64,000 bases of DNA from Acinetobacter sp. 10FS3-1 (GTDB taxonomy: Bacteria > Pseudomonadota > Gammaproteobacteria > Pseudomonadales > Moraxellaceae): positions 1,612,001 through 1,676,000 of the forward strand of contig NZ_CP039143.1 of assembly GCF_013343215.1 (NCBI RefSeq), in the 5' to 3' direction. The position numbers and the translations under genes are program-made. Below are positions 25,145 to 33,855 of the stretch, in pieces (position 1 is the first letter of the stretch; every line of letters starts with the position of its first letter). Below the pieces are notes generated by a model. That model made no database searches. It was given only the letters and a program-made list of their open reading frames with translations, and was not told the origin of the DNA.

Positions 25145-26194
25145 TTATGGTAATAAGCCGATATTATTCAAGCCAGCATCTTCTGCAAAACCAAACATCA
25201 GGTTCATGTTCTGCACTGCCTGACCTGCTGCACCCTTAACCAGATTGTCTTGAACGACCAGTATCACCAGCTTGGCCGGCTGTGGCTTATATAAAGCAAT
25301 CCGTAATTCATTGGCGCCACGTACTGAACGGGTTTCAGGTGAACTGCCGGCCGGCATCACATCTACAAATTTTTCGCCAGCATAGTACTGTTCATATAAT
25401 GCCTGCAAATCTGCAGCCTGGCCAGCTTCGGTAAGGTCGATATAAATAGTCGACAACATGCCGCGGATCATCGGGACAAGATGCGGAACAAACAGGATCT
25501 GATCGAATACACCCTGCTGTCCTGAGATATTTTCTAGGGCTTCAACAATTTCCGGGTGATGACGATGACCTGGTACTCCATAAGCCTTGAAGTTATCTGA
25601 ATTCTCAGAGTAAATCATGCCCAAGCTGGCTTTACGGCCTGCACCAGAAACACCTGATTTCGCATCAATAATAATACTCTCAGGCTTCACCAAAACTTCG
25701 TTAGCTTGTAAAACTGGTGCCAGACCCAGCTGTACAGTCGTTGGATAACAACCCGGATTTCCAATTACACTGGCTTGTTTGATGTCTTCACGATTCAGCT
25801 CAGATAAGCCATACACAGAATTTTTTAACAGTTCTGGACATGCATGCTTCATGCCATACCACTTTTCAAACTGGGCAAGATTCTGTAAACGGAAATCTGC
25901 TGCCAGATCAATCACTTTGGTATTTGCGGCCACCAGGGCTTCAGCATGCTGCATGGCAACACCATGAGGAGTTGCGAAAAACACCACATCACATGATTTA
26001 AGTAAATCCTGACTTAAATCAGAAAATTCAAGATCGGTATGACCGCGTAAGCTCGGGAACATATCATCCACACGACGGCCTGCTTCCGTACGTGATGTAA
26101 GTGCTTTCACTTGAACATTTGGATGTCGCAGCAATAGACGTAAAAGTTCAACGCCTGTATAGCCTGTACCGCCTACAATACCCACTGAAATCAC
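25145..26194 (-). CDS. argC: N-acetyl-gamma-glutamyl-phosphate reductase
   Basis: 349 residues, full length. It reduces N-acetyl-glutamyl phosphate to the semialdehyde with NADPH in arginine synthesis. [18 protein letters not shown] near the start is the nucleotide-binding fold, [14 protein letters not shown] carries the catalytic Cys, and GHRHHPEI with the later [15 protein letters not shown] completes the active site. It is monocistronic. argF lies on the opposite strand about 5 kb away, so the arginine genes are scattered. Confidence 0.97.
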   Translation of the reverse strand: MISVGIVGGTGYTGVELLRLLLRHPNVQVKALTSRTEAGRRVDDMFPSLRGHTDLEFSDLSQDLLKSCDVVFFATPHGVAMQHAEALVAANTKVIDLAADFRLQNLAQFEKWYGMKHACPELLKNSVYGLSELNREDIKQASVIGNPGCYPTTVQLGLAPVLQANEVLVKPESIIIDAKSGVSGAGRKASLGMIYSENSDNFKAYGVPGHRHHPEIVEALENISGQQGVFDQILFVPHLVPMIRGMLSTIYIDLTEAGQAADLQALYEQYYAGEKFVDVMPAGSSPETRSVRGANELRIALYKPQPAKLVILVVQDNLVKGAAGQAVQNMNLMFGFAEDAGLNNIGLLP

Positions 26195-26342
26195 GATCTT
26201 TACCTCAAAAATGTCTGTTTTCTTTATAACGTAATAGTATGACAGGAAGTTGTGGCTTTCTAAACCATTTTACTCAGGATTGATGCTTTTTTATAATTTT
26301 CAGCGGGTTGAGATTTTAAAAGTCTTGAAAGCACATACCGGT

Positions 26343-26717
26343 TTAATTCCCCTCATTGGTATTTAACTTTGTCCAGCTGCGATAACACAGATAAAGCCCA
26401 AAGAAAAATCCTGGCATAGCCAAAAACACAATAGGATCAGCCTGAACTGTAAACGGCGTTAGGCCAATAATGGCAAGCAGTACTGCAAGCGTCGCAAGCC
26501 ATTTAGGAATTACTCTTTCCCGACTCCAGAGTAGAGCCATAATAAAGAGAATCGTCCAGGCCAATACACTAGAGATGAGGACTAAATAACTGGTCCAGTG
26601 ATAAGAAATCGGATTGTCAGGAGAGAGCATATTCAAGATAAAAAGCATATAGAAAAATAATGCCGGCAAAGACATTAATATAATCAGGAGACTGATGCTA
26701 AACCGGTTCCAATTCAT
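26343..26717 (-). CDS. Small integral membrane protein, 124 residues
   Basis: Four membrane helices are visible (about 7-30, 41-62, 76-93, 97-114), with short loops and a charged C-terminus (SWTKLNTNEGN). No signal peptide or known motif. It follows argC upstream region on the same strand but is separated by about 150 bp. Function not recognised. Confidence 0.7.
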   Translation of the reverse strand: MNWNRFSISLLIILMSLPALFFYMLFILNMLSPDNPISYHWTSYLVLISSVLAWTILFIMALLWSRERVIPKWLATLAVLLAIIGLTPFTVQADPIVFLAMPGFFFGLYLCYRSWTKLNTNEGN

Positions 26718-27099
26718 GTGAATAAATTCTAGTAGTTATGTGTCGATTTTAACCAAAATCTGAAAATGATAAAGTCTTAATTGCTTAGGCTATTAAGAAT
26801 AAGCTTAAGATAAGACCAATTTAAACGATGCAACTTCATATTGATCACCTTTATATAACCGAAATTCGGATCAATTTAGGAATCATAGCAGCCTATAGTT
26901 ATACCAATATTAAAACCAGCTGCAGTCTGCTAAATTTTATATTCTTATAGGCTGATGCAATTAGGCTTTATTGACAATCTGTCTGTATTGCAAAATGTAT
27001 GTATGTTTATGCTGACATGCGCATGAAATATAAAACTTAAACATTCTAAATAATTTATACAGAAGCGCTAGCAAAACGTGCTGTCTAAAAACACATAGA
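26718..27099. other. Intergenic, no clear gene
   Basis: About 380 bp. A 40-codon plus-strand frame (26828..26950) lacks a ribosome binding site and is not convincing. No terminators of note. Confidence 0.4.
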
Positions 27100-27780
27100 T
27101 TAACAATTCCACCAATATGGCAAAAACGTATTTTTTAAATACTGACGATGTTGCTGAAAGTTTGCATCATGTTGAGCAACCAACTGCCAGAACCTTGAGC
27201 TGTGATCGAAATGGTGAGTATGTGCAAGTTCATGTACACTTACATAACGCACAATCTCTTGAGGAAACAACACCAGCGCACTGTTGAGCATAATGTCATG
27301 TTTGGCTGAACAACTGCCCCAGCGGGTTTTGGGTTGACGAATATGACAGACATTAAAAGACAGCCCGGTTTCCTGAGCGATTTGCACCAAATACCCCGGC
27401 AACTGCTCCTTGGCATAGGCGATGACAAATGCCTTTAAATAAGCTTCAGGATTCCGGTCACTGATAGAAAGCTGGAGTTTTTCTGATTCAAAAACAAAAT
27501 TATTTTTTTGGCTTTGATAACAAACCTGTAGAGCTTGGGCTTGATTAAAAAGTTGCAATTGTGCCGGTAAAGTCTGGTCAATACTTTGTACTTGTTCCTG
27601 CTGAATTTTCCATGTTTTTAATAACCAGGATTCGGCCTGCTGTAAAAAACTTTGTATTTGCTGCTTACTGCAAGAAACCGGCACCGTCATTTTGATCTGC
27701 TGATGCTCTACACGTAAACGTAAACGTCTGGAGCGAGCATTTCGGATGATTTGAATTTCAGGTAGGTCGTTTAGGGTCAT
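27100..27780 (-). CDS. YgjP-like metal-dependent hydrolase (DUF45)
   Basis: 226 residues. The zinc motif VSVHELAHTHHFDHSSRFW (about residues 180-198, HELAH plus a downstream His) and the upstream RQPKTRWGSCSAKHDIMLNSAL are the YgjP/DUF45 signatures. The N-terminus binds like IRNARSRRLRLRVEH. These are gluzincin-type putative metallopeptidases; substrate unknown. It is monocistronic with an ATG at 27780. Confidence 0.88.
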   Translation of the reverse strand: MTLNDLPEIQIIRNARSRRLRLRVEHQQIKMTVPVSCSKQQIQSFLQQAESWLLKTWKIQQEQVQSIDQTLPAQLQLFNQAQALQVCYQSQKNNFVFESEKLQLSISDRNPEAYLKAFVIAYAKEQLPGYLVQIAQETGLSFNVCHIRQPKTRWGSCSAKHDIMLNSALVLFPQEIVRYVSVHELAHTHHFDHSSRFWQLVAQHDANFQQHRQYLKNTFLPYWWNC

Positions 27781-28112
27781 TTTTTATATTTAATCATTAG
27801 GGTCTATTGACACTGCGTCCATGTTTGCGAAGTGAGAGATCTATTTTGCAAGATTTTTTTAGCAGAGATAAGGCATAAGCAGGAAACTTAGTCATTCTAA
27901 ATGCTTTCGTTATGAAACTTGGCAACAGTTTCGCTACTCCTTTCGTTTCATGCCTCATCTCTACTCAGCTTTAGCTTACAGCACAAGCAAGCCATTTATG
28001 AAAGATCAACAGATCCTATTTTATTCATTTCTCTCACTCCCCCCTTTTTTAATAAAGAGGAAGATTCAAACTTTTAAAAATTTCTAGGAGCCTGATCAAA
28101 ATTAAAAACGTT
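27781..28112. other. Intergenic, no gene seen
   Basis: About 330 bp. C-rich and T-rich block near 28039 and the GAGG/CCTCC motifs on both sides resemble the Acinetobacter-type CCCTCC...GGAGGG intergenic hairpins. No open frame with a ribosome binding site. Confidence 0.4.
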
Positions 28113-28132
28113 CCCTCCTTTAAAAAGGAGGG
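28113..28132 (-). terminator. Intrinsic terminator of rpiA
   Basis: CCCTCCTT-TAAA-AAGGAGGG (28113-28132), 15 bp after the stop; on the minus strand followed by AACGTTTTT. Confidence 0.75.
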
Positions 28133-28146
28133 TCAGGGAAAACCTC

Positions 28147-28818
28147 TTAAACCGCAGTGCGTTCTTCAATTCCATGATTGGTTGCGACAATCGCAATATC
28201 GGCTTTATTTAATGCAAAAATTCCGTTACAGACAACGCCAGGAATATCGTTGATGCTTCTTTCCAGCTCAAGAGCATTCAAGATATTCAGGTTATAAACA
28301 TCCAGAATTACATTACCGTTATCAGTCACTACACCTTCACGATAAGCAGGATCTCCCCCCAGGGCAACCAGTTTACGTGCCACAGCCGAACGTGCCATTG
28401 GGATCACTTCTACAGGAAGCGGGAAATCACGTCCCAATTGCTCCACCCATTTTGAATCGTCAACGATACATACAAATTTTCTTGCAATAGAGGCAACAAT
28501 TTTTTCACGTGTTAGCGCAGCGCCCCCACCTTTGATCATGTGCATATGACGGTCAATTTCATCGGCACCATCTACATAAGCATCTAAACTGCCAACGCTG
28601 TTCATATCGACCACGTCTATACCCAGCTTTTTCAGACGCTCTGCTGTGGCTTCTGAGCTTGCCACTGCTGCTTCCAGCTGAAGCTCTGGCAAAAGATCAA
28701 TTAAAAAGTTCACGGTACTGCCTGTACCAATGCCTAAAATGCCCCCTTTTGGTAAGTGTTTTAAAGCTGCTTTGGCCGCAGCCTGTTTTTTCTCATCTTG
28801 GGTTGCATATAGACTCAT
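28147..28818 (-). CDS. rpiA: Ribose-5-phosphate isomerase A
   Basis: The start is the ATG at 28818 ([16 protein letters not shown]); a TTG four codons upstream is possible. About 223 residues, as usual. It interconverts ribose-5-phosphate and ribulose-5-phosphate in the pentose phosphate pathway. [15 protein letters not shown] binds phosphate, and [14 protein letters not shown] holds the catalytic region. It is divergent from ilvA with about 105 bp between starts, an arrangement known in other gammaproteobacteria. Confidence 0.95.
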   Translation of the reverse strand: MSLYATQDEKKQAAAKAALKHLPKGGILGIGTGSTVNFLIDLLPELQLEAAVASSEATAERLKKLGIDVVDMNSVGSLDAYVDGADEIDRHMHMIKGGGAALTREKIVASIARKFVCIVDDSKWVEQLGRDFPLPVEVIPMARSAVARKLVALGGDPAYREGVVTDNGNVILDVYNLNILNALELERSINDIPGVVCNGIFALNKADIAIVATNHGIEERTAV

Positions 28819-28922
28819 GACATCACTCAACTATTTTGGACTTTTGCAGCATTTTTAAACCGAAAAGCCGTATGGTTTGTTACAATAAGCGCCTATTTTA
28901 AACTGTTAGATGGAAAATTAAC

Positions 28923-30461
28923 ATGCTGTCTCGTTTGGTTCGACAAATTTTACAAGCAACGGTCTACGATGTTGCAATCGAAACTCCACTCGAAGCAGCG
29001 CCACGAATTAGCGAACGACTCAATAACAACATTCGTTTTAAGCGTGAAGATTTACAACCGGTCTTTTCTTTTAAACTACGCGGTGCCTACAACCGTATTA
29101 GTCAATTACCGAAATCCCAGCTCGAACGTGGCGTTATTACGGCTTCCGCAGGCAACCATGCACAAGGCGTGGCACTGTCTGGTAAAAAGTTAGGGATTCG
29201 CGCCATTATTGTGATGCCGAAAACTACACCGGATATCAAAGTACAAGCCGTTAAACGCCTGGGTGGTGAAGTGGTTTTACATGGTGATTCATTTGATGTC
29301 GCCAACAAGTATGCAATTCAGCGTGCGCAAGATGATGGCATGACCTTCATTCCGCCTTATGACGATGAGCTGGTGATGGCAGGTCAAGGTACGATTGCCA
29401 ATGAAATCCTGCGTCAATGGCGTGATGTAGATTATGTATTTGTTGCGGTTGGCGGTGGCGGCCTGATTGCCGGGATTGCAGCCTATCTGGGAGATGTGGC
29501 GCCACACGTCAAAGTCATTCCAGTGGAATATGATGAATCTGCCTGCCTAAAAGCTGCTTTAGAAGCAAATGAGCGTGTGACCCTTCCATCTGTCGGTTTA
29601 TTTGCAGATGGAACGGCGGTGGCCCAGATTGGTGAAAAACCATTTGAAGTGATTCGCCTGCAAAAATCAGACAACTCAGGCCCGATCGTCGAGCCGAATG
29701 TAGTACTGGTCAATACTGACGAAATCTGTGCTGCAATTAAAGATACATATGACGAGTGCCGCAGCATTGTTGAGCCATCAGGTGCGATGGCGCTGGCAGG
29801 TATTAAAAAATACGTTGAAGAACATCAAATTACCGATAAAAATATGGTGTCGATTGTCTGCGGCGCCAACATGAACTTTGATCGTTTACGTTATATTGCA
29901 GAGCGTACTGAACTTGGCGAGCGTAAAGAAGCCATTTTTGCCGTGACCATTCCTGAAGAAAAAGGCTCATTTCTGAAATTCTGCCGCGCCCTGCAAGGGC
30001 GTAATATTACGGAATTTAACTACCGTGCCAGTGACGCTTCTGCGGCACAGGTTTTTGTCGGCATCAGTTTAAAGAATGGTGAAAAAGAGCGTCAGGAAAT
30101 TTATGAAAACCTTAAGTTTCATTATGATGTTGACGACCTATCCGATGATGAAGTCGCAAAACTGCATATCCGTTATTTAATCGGCGGTCATGCCGATATT
30201 GAAAATGAACGCTTATTCCGCGTGGAGTTCCCGGAGCGTCCAGGCGCATTGCTAACGTTCCTGGAGCGTCTGGGTCCTACCCATAACATTACCCTGTTCC
30301 ACTATCGTAACCACGGCGCAGCAGAAGGTCGTGTGCTGGTGGGCCTGGAAGCTGAAGATGCACAGCAAAACCCGGACGGTCTGGTTGAAACTCTGGAAAG
30401 CATTAGCTATCCATACGATGAGATTACCAATAATCTGGGTTATCAGCGTTTCCTGAAATAA
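28923..30461 (+). CDS. ilvA: Threonine ammonia-lyase, biosynthetic
   Basis: 512 residues, with the PLP lysine in FSFKLRGAYNR near residue 55, the GGGGLIAGIAAYLG loop near 185 and two C-terminal ACT-like domains (each starting near FAVTIPEEKGSF and FRVEFPERPGAL). It makes 2-oxobutanoate from threonine, the first step of isoleucine synthesis, and is normally inhibited by isoleucine through the ACT domains. The length of about 510 distinguishes it from catabolic TdcB. It is monocistronic with a terminator. Confidence 0.96.
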   Translation: MLSRLVRQILQATVYDVAIETPLEAAPRISERLNNNIRFKREDLQPVFSFKLRGAYNRISQLPKSQLERGVITASAGNHAQGVALSGKKLGIRAIIVMPKTTPDIKVQAVKRLGGEVVLHGDSFDVANKYAIQRAQDDGMTFIPPYDDELVMAGQGTIANEILRQWRDVDYVFVAVGGGGLIAGIAAYLGDVAPHVKVIPVEYDESACLKAALEANERVTLPSVGLFADGTAVAQIGEKPFEVIRLQKSDNSGPIVEPNVVLVNTDEICAAIKDTYDECRSIVEPSGAMALAGIKKYVEEHQITDKNMVSIVCGANMNFDRLRYIAERTELGERKEAIFAVTIPEEKGSFLKFCRALQGRNITEFNYRASDASAAQVFVGISLKNGEKERQEIYENLKFHYDVDDLSDDEVAKLHIRYLIGGHADIENERLFRVEFPERPGALLTFLERLGPTHNITLFHYRNHGAAEGRVLVGLEAEDAQQNPDGLVETLESISYPYDEITNNLGYQRFLK

Positions 30462-30474
30462 AGAGCAGATTATC

Positions 30475-30505
30475 AAACCGTCTGAACAGGCGGTTTTTTA
30501 TTGCC
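30475..30505 (+). terminator. Intrinsic terminator of ilvA
   Basis: AAACCGTC, a TGAACA loop and GGCGGTTT, followed by TTTTATT (about 30475-30503). Confidence 0.85.
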
Positions 30506-30625
30506 TGGATTTTCTGAAAAAAGGCCACAAATACAGGATTTATGTAATAGTAGATAGCTGATTATTCTAAAAATCTTTAAGATATTAAGCAGATTCGATT
30601 TGAATAAAAAGTTAGGAACATTTCC

Positions 30626-31282
30626 ATGGCATTATTTGCAGTCATTGGACTCGGTAGCTTTGGTGCAACGGTTGCAACTCAGCTAATTGAGCTGAAACAT
30701 GAAGTAATTGGCATCGATCTGAATAAAAAATATGTTGAAAATATCTCTGACCAGCTGACACATGCGGTGATTGCCGATGCAACCGATGAACATGTCTTGG
30801 ATGAGCTGGATGTCAAGCGTTGTGAAGCTGTAGTTGTGGCGATTGGTGAAGATATTGAGGCCAGCATTCTTTGTGTGCTACACCTGAAAAACATGGGCGT
30901 TAAAAAAATATGGGTCAAAGCCAAATCCAAGGCTCATCATATGATTCTGACCCATCTGAATGTCGATAAAATTATTCATCCTGAAGAAGATATGGGCGTA
31001 CGTGTTGCCCAGTCTCTGAGCTATCCAATGGTCAGCCGCTATATGGCACTGGAAGATGATTATTATATTGTCAAAGTCGAAATCCATGCCGATCATCATG
31101 GCATGCCGCTACGTAAATTGATGAGCCATGTGCCTGAAATTAAAACCCTGCTGCTTAAACGCGGTAGCCGCATAGACGACAGCCCTGCTCCGGATATTCT
31201 GCTTCAAGAGGGCGACATTCTGGTCATTGAAGGTCTGCTTGAACCTTTACGCCGTCTTTCCAAATATTTTAAACGCTTATGA
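30626..31282 (+). CDS. Potassium uptake regulatory subunit (KtrA/TrkA type)
   Basis: 218 residues. Residues 1-130 form the RCK/TrkA-N NAD-binding domain (LFAVIGLGSFGATVATQL is the GxGxxG loop; IADATDEHVLDEL follows) and the rest a TrkA-C domain. It is the cytosolic gating ring of a Ktr/Trk potassium channel. Its stop overlaps the start of the next gene in an ATGA, which points to translational coupling with the channel subunit. Which class, KtrA or TrkA, cannot be decided, but a single RCK domain favours KtrA. Confidence 0.92.
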   Translation: MALFAVIGLGSFGATVATQLIELKHEVIGIDLNKKYVENISDQLTHAVIADATDEHVLDELDVKRCEAVVVAIGEDIEASILCVLHLKNMGVKKIWVKAKSKAHHMILTHLNVDKIIHPEEDMGVRVAQSLSYPMVSRYMALEDDYYIVKVEIHADHHGMPLRKLMSHVPEIKTLLLKRGSRIDDSPAPDILLQEGDILVIEGLLEPLRRLSKYFKRL

Positions 31283-32619
31283 AAACACCAGACCTTAGTT
31301 CACATCACACGGTAAATCTTAGTCCGCCCGCCCTTCTGGCTTTGGGTTTTCTCGGGCTGATTTTTATCGGTTCTTTGCTGCTGATGCTGCCGATTGCCCA
31401 TCAACAGGAGATTAGCTGGCTGGATGCTATTTTTACTGCCACTTCTGCCGTCACCATTACTGGCCTGTCAGTCGTAAACGTCGGAGAAGCGTATACGATG
31501 TTTGGCCAAATCATCATTATGTTCTTGTTGCAATGTGGTGGTCTGGGCTTTATGACTTTTGCAATTCTTGCGGTCATGAGTCTGGTGCCAGGAATGGGCT
31601 TAAAACAGCAGGTCATGGCTCAGGAATCCATAGGACAAACCAGCTTAAAAAAAGTCAGCTTTACCATTAAGGCGGTTTTTTTATATTCATTATTTTTTGA
31701 AGCTATTGGCACTATGATTTTAACCCTGGCCTGGCTGCAAGATTACCCCTTGGGTGACGCTTTATTTTATGCAGCATTTTATAGCGTCTCTGCCTTTAAC
31801 AATGGTGGATTTTCTTTATTTCCCAATAGCTTAATGAGCTTTTCTGGGCAATATCTGGTGACCTTTACCATTAGCATGCTGTACATCATCGGCGGGATCG
31901 GCTTTTTGGTGCTGATGGATGTAAAAAAACATAAACGCTGGTCCAGGCTCAGCACCAATAGCAAACTGATTCTCTCCACCATTCTGGGTTTGAACTTAGG
32001 GGCTTTTATTCTGCTCTGGATTTTAGAAGCGTCGAACCCGCAAACCCTTGGAATCCTGAGTCTGGGCGATCAAGCCTTAAATGCCTGGTTTCATGCCACT
32101 GTCCCGCGTTCTTCAGGGTTTAACAGTCTACCTTTAGATCAGATGACAGATGCTTCGACACTGATCACCATGATCCTGATGTTTATTGGCGGAGGATCTT
32201 TAAGTACCGCAGGTGGCATCAAAGTCGGTACTTTTATTATTGTATTGATCAGCGTGATCAGTTTTTTACGCCGCGAAGATGAAATTCGCCTGTTTAATCA
32301 CTCCATTTCCGAAAAAACCACCTTTAAAGCTTTGGCAGTGGTCTGTATTACCGCTGGACTGATCATTATGGGCTTTATGAGTTTACTGATTCTTGAACCT
32401 GATCATGAGTTTCTAGATTTGTTATTTGAGACAGTTTCAGCAGCCTGCACCGTCGGCTTGTCACGAGGCGTAACCGAAGAGCTGCAACCTGCCAGTTTGA
32501 TCATATTAATGCTCTTGATGTACGCCGGTCGTTTGGGTCCCTTAACCCTAGCCTACTTTATTGCAACCCCGAAAAAAAGCCGCCTGAAGCATCCTCCGAC
32601 AGAGATTCAGATTGGATAA
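31279..32619 (+). CDS. Potassium channel subunit (KtrB/TrkH family)
   Basis: 446 residues with about eight to ten membrane helices and the selectivity-filter-like loops TSAVTITGLSVVN, SAFNNGGFSLF, HATVPRSSGFNS and SAACTVGLSRGV, the four pore loops of the TrkH/KtrB superfamily. It is the integral channel partner of the preceding gene, whose stop overlaps its start by 4 bp. Length near 450 fits KtrB more than TrkH (about 485). A bidirectional terminator follows, shared with pldA. Confidence 0.93.
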   Translation: MKTPDLSSHHTVNLSPPALLALGFLGLIFIGSLLLMLPIAHQQEISWLDAIFTATSAVTITGLSVVNVGEAYTMFGQIIIMFLLQCGGLGFMTFAILAVMSLVPGMGLKQQVMAQESIGQTSLKKVSFTIKAVFLYSLFFEAIGTMILTLAWLQDYPLGDALFYAAFYSVSAFNNGGFSLFPNSLMSFSGQYLVTFTISMLYIIGGIGFLVLMDVKKHKRWSRLSTNSKLILSTILGLNLGAFILLWILEASNPQTLGILSLGDQALNAWFHATVPRSSGFNSLPLDQMTDASTLITMILMFIGGGSLSTAGGIKVGTFIIVLISVISFLRREDEIRLFNHSISEKTTFKALAVVCITAGLIIMGFMSLLILEPDHEFLDLLFETVSAACTVGLSRGVTEELQPASLIILMLLMYAGRLGPLTLAYFIATPKKSRLKHPPTEIQIG

Positions 32620-32647
32620 TTTTTAATTTGAAACACATAAATAGCCG

Positions 32648-32680
32648 ATAAAAAAACCACGCCAAAGCATGGTTTTTTTA
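32648..32680. terminator. Bidirectional terminator between the K channel gene and pldA
   Basis: AAAACCACGC-CAAA-GCATGGTTTT with A and T runs on either side (about 32651-32676). Confidence 0.8.
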
Positions 32681-32691
32681 TTCGAGGTATT

Positions 32692-33834
32692 TTAATACCA
32701 GTTCAGTAAAGATACACCCAAACCGACATAAGTCGCGCGGTGATTATAATCAATCAGACTCTCGCCATAACCATCAAAAAGTTGGAACTGTCCACGCAAA
32801 CGACCACTAATCGGGAATGACCAGTCAAACTGTACGGCGCCACGACTTTCATCCCCACCTTTCAGTGTATGTCTCAACATTAATGAAAAATCATGTTCCT
32901 TGTGACGATAAAATGCAGTCAGATCCCCCCGACCAATATAGTTTTTGATTTCAGGATTGTTATCATCCTCCCACTTCTCTTCAATTCGATACCAGGGGCG
33001 AACCATCATGGCGAAATTGTCTTTTTCAAAACCAAGATTCAATATAACCCGGTTCCAGCTACGTGAAAGCGGATCTGAACGGCCATTGGACTGATGGTTA
33101 AGCGTCAGACCAAGTAAACGCCAATTTAAACCGAACAAGTCATAATTCGTACGGAAGATCAGACTGGCTTCAGGTTCATAATTGGTTTCACGAAACGGCC
33201 GGGACTCGTCCGAATTATAGACCTGCCAGCGTGAAGACTGGGTATAACCTAACCAGAGGTCACCATTATTGCCGAGAATATTTTCCACGGCCTTGGTTTT
33301 CAAAGACAGCTGGAATTTTGCTTCAGTTGACGTGAGATTCTGGTTCTCTGTCTCGGTATTGTTCGGGTTTTCACTTTGCGGGAATTCATTTTTTTTCGAT
33401 GTCCAGAAACCTGGCATCAAATATAGCGGTTGATAGGAACGAATGTTCCATGTACCCAGTTTACTCTCTGGTGAAAGCTCCCAACGGCTATCCATTAAAG
33501 ACTCAGTGGGAGTCAGTCTTGGCCTCTCAGAAGTATAGATATTAGAAAAAATATCTGCACTTTTTGCTTTCAGGCTATCGGCTGTGGGCCTAAGTTCCTG
33601 GGCAGCACGCTGTTCAGAAACAATTTCAGGCTGATTACTGCCCGATGCTTTAAACAAAGTATCGTAACAAGCCAGTCGCTCAGCACTCACTTCCAGTGCT
33701 GCACAGGCTTCGGCGGTTGCGGGCGTAGGACTATTGACCAGCACCGGATTTTCCGCATTCGCGTGCGTCCCAACCGCGCAGCCCAGCAAAACGCTCAGCT
33801 GCAAAGTTGAGCGCTTAATTGAATTAAGCGCCAT
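32692..33834 (-). CDS. pldA: Outer membrane phospholipase A (OMPLA)
   Basis: 380 residues. A signal peptide (about 1-26, ending ANA) is followed by an N-terminal extension that starts with an Acinetobacter-type ACAALEVSAERLACYD segment, then the barrel. The catalytic site is visible as LTLNHQSNGRSDPLSRSWN, where His and Ser are separated by one residue, and the barrel ends in VSLLNWY with an aromatic terminus. OMPLA hydrolyses phospholipids in the outer leaflet after envelope damage. AGGAAAAAGG precedes the ATG. The extension before the barrel is longer than in E. coli PldA. Confidence 0.92.
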   Translation of the reverse strand: MALNSIKRSTLQLSVLLGCAVGTHANAENPVLVNSPTPATAEACAALEVSAERLACYDTLFKASGSNQPEIVSEQRAAQELRPTADSLKAKSADIFSNIYTSERPRLTPTESLMDSRWELSPESKLGTWNIRSYQPLYLMPGFWTSKKNEFPQSENPNNTETENQNLTSTEAKFQLSLKTKAVENILGNNGDLWLGYTQSSRWQVYNSDESRPFRETNYEPEASLIFRTNYDLFGLNWRLLGLTLNHQSNGRSDPLSRSWNRVILNLGFEKDNFAMMVRPWYRIEEKWEDDNNPEIKNYIGRGDLTAFYRHKEHDFSLMLRHTLKGGDESRGAVQFDWSFPISGRLRGQFQLFDGYGESLIDYNHRATYVGLGVSLLNWY

Positions 33835-33855
33835 CCTTTTTCCTCATTCTTCTAT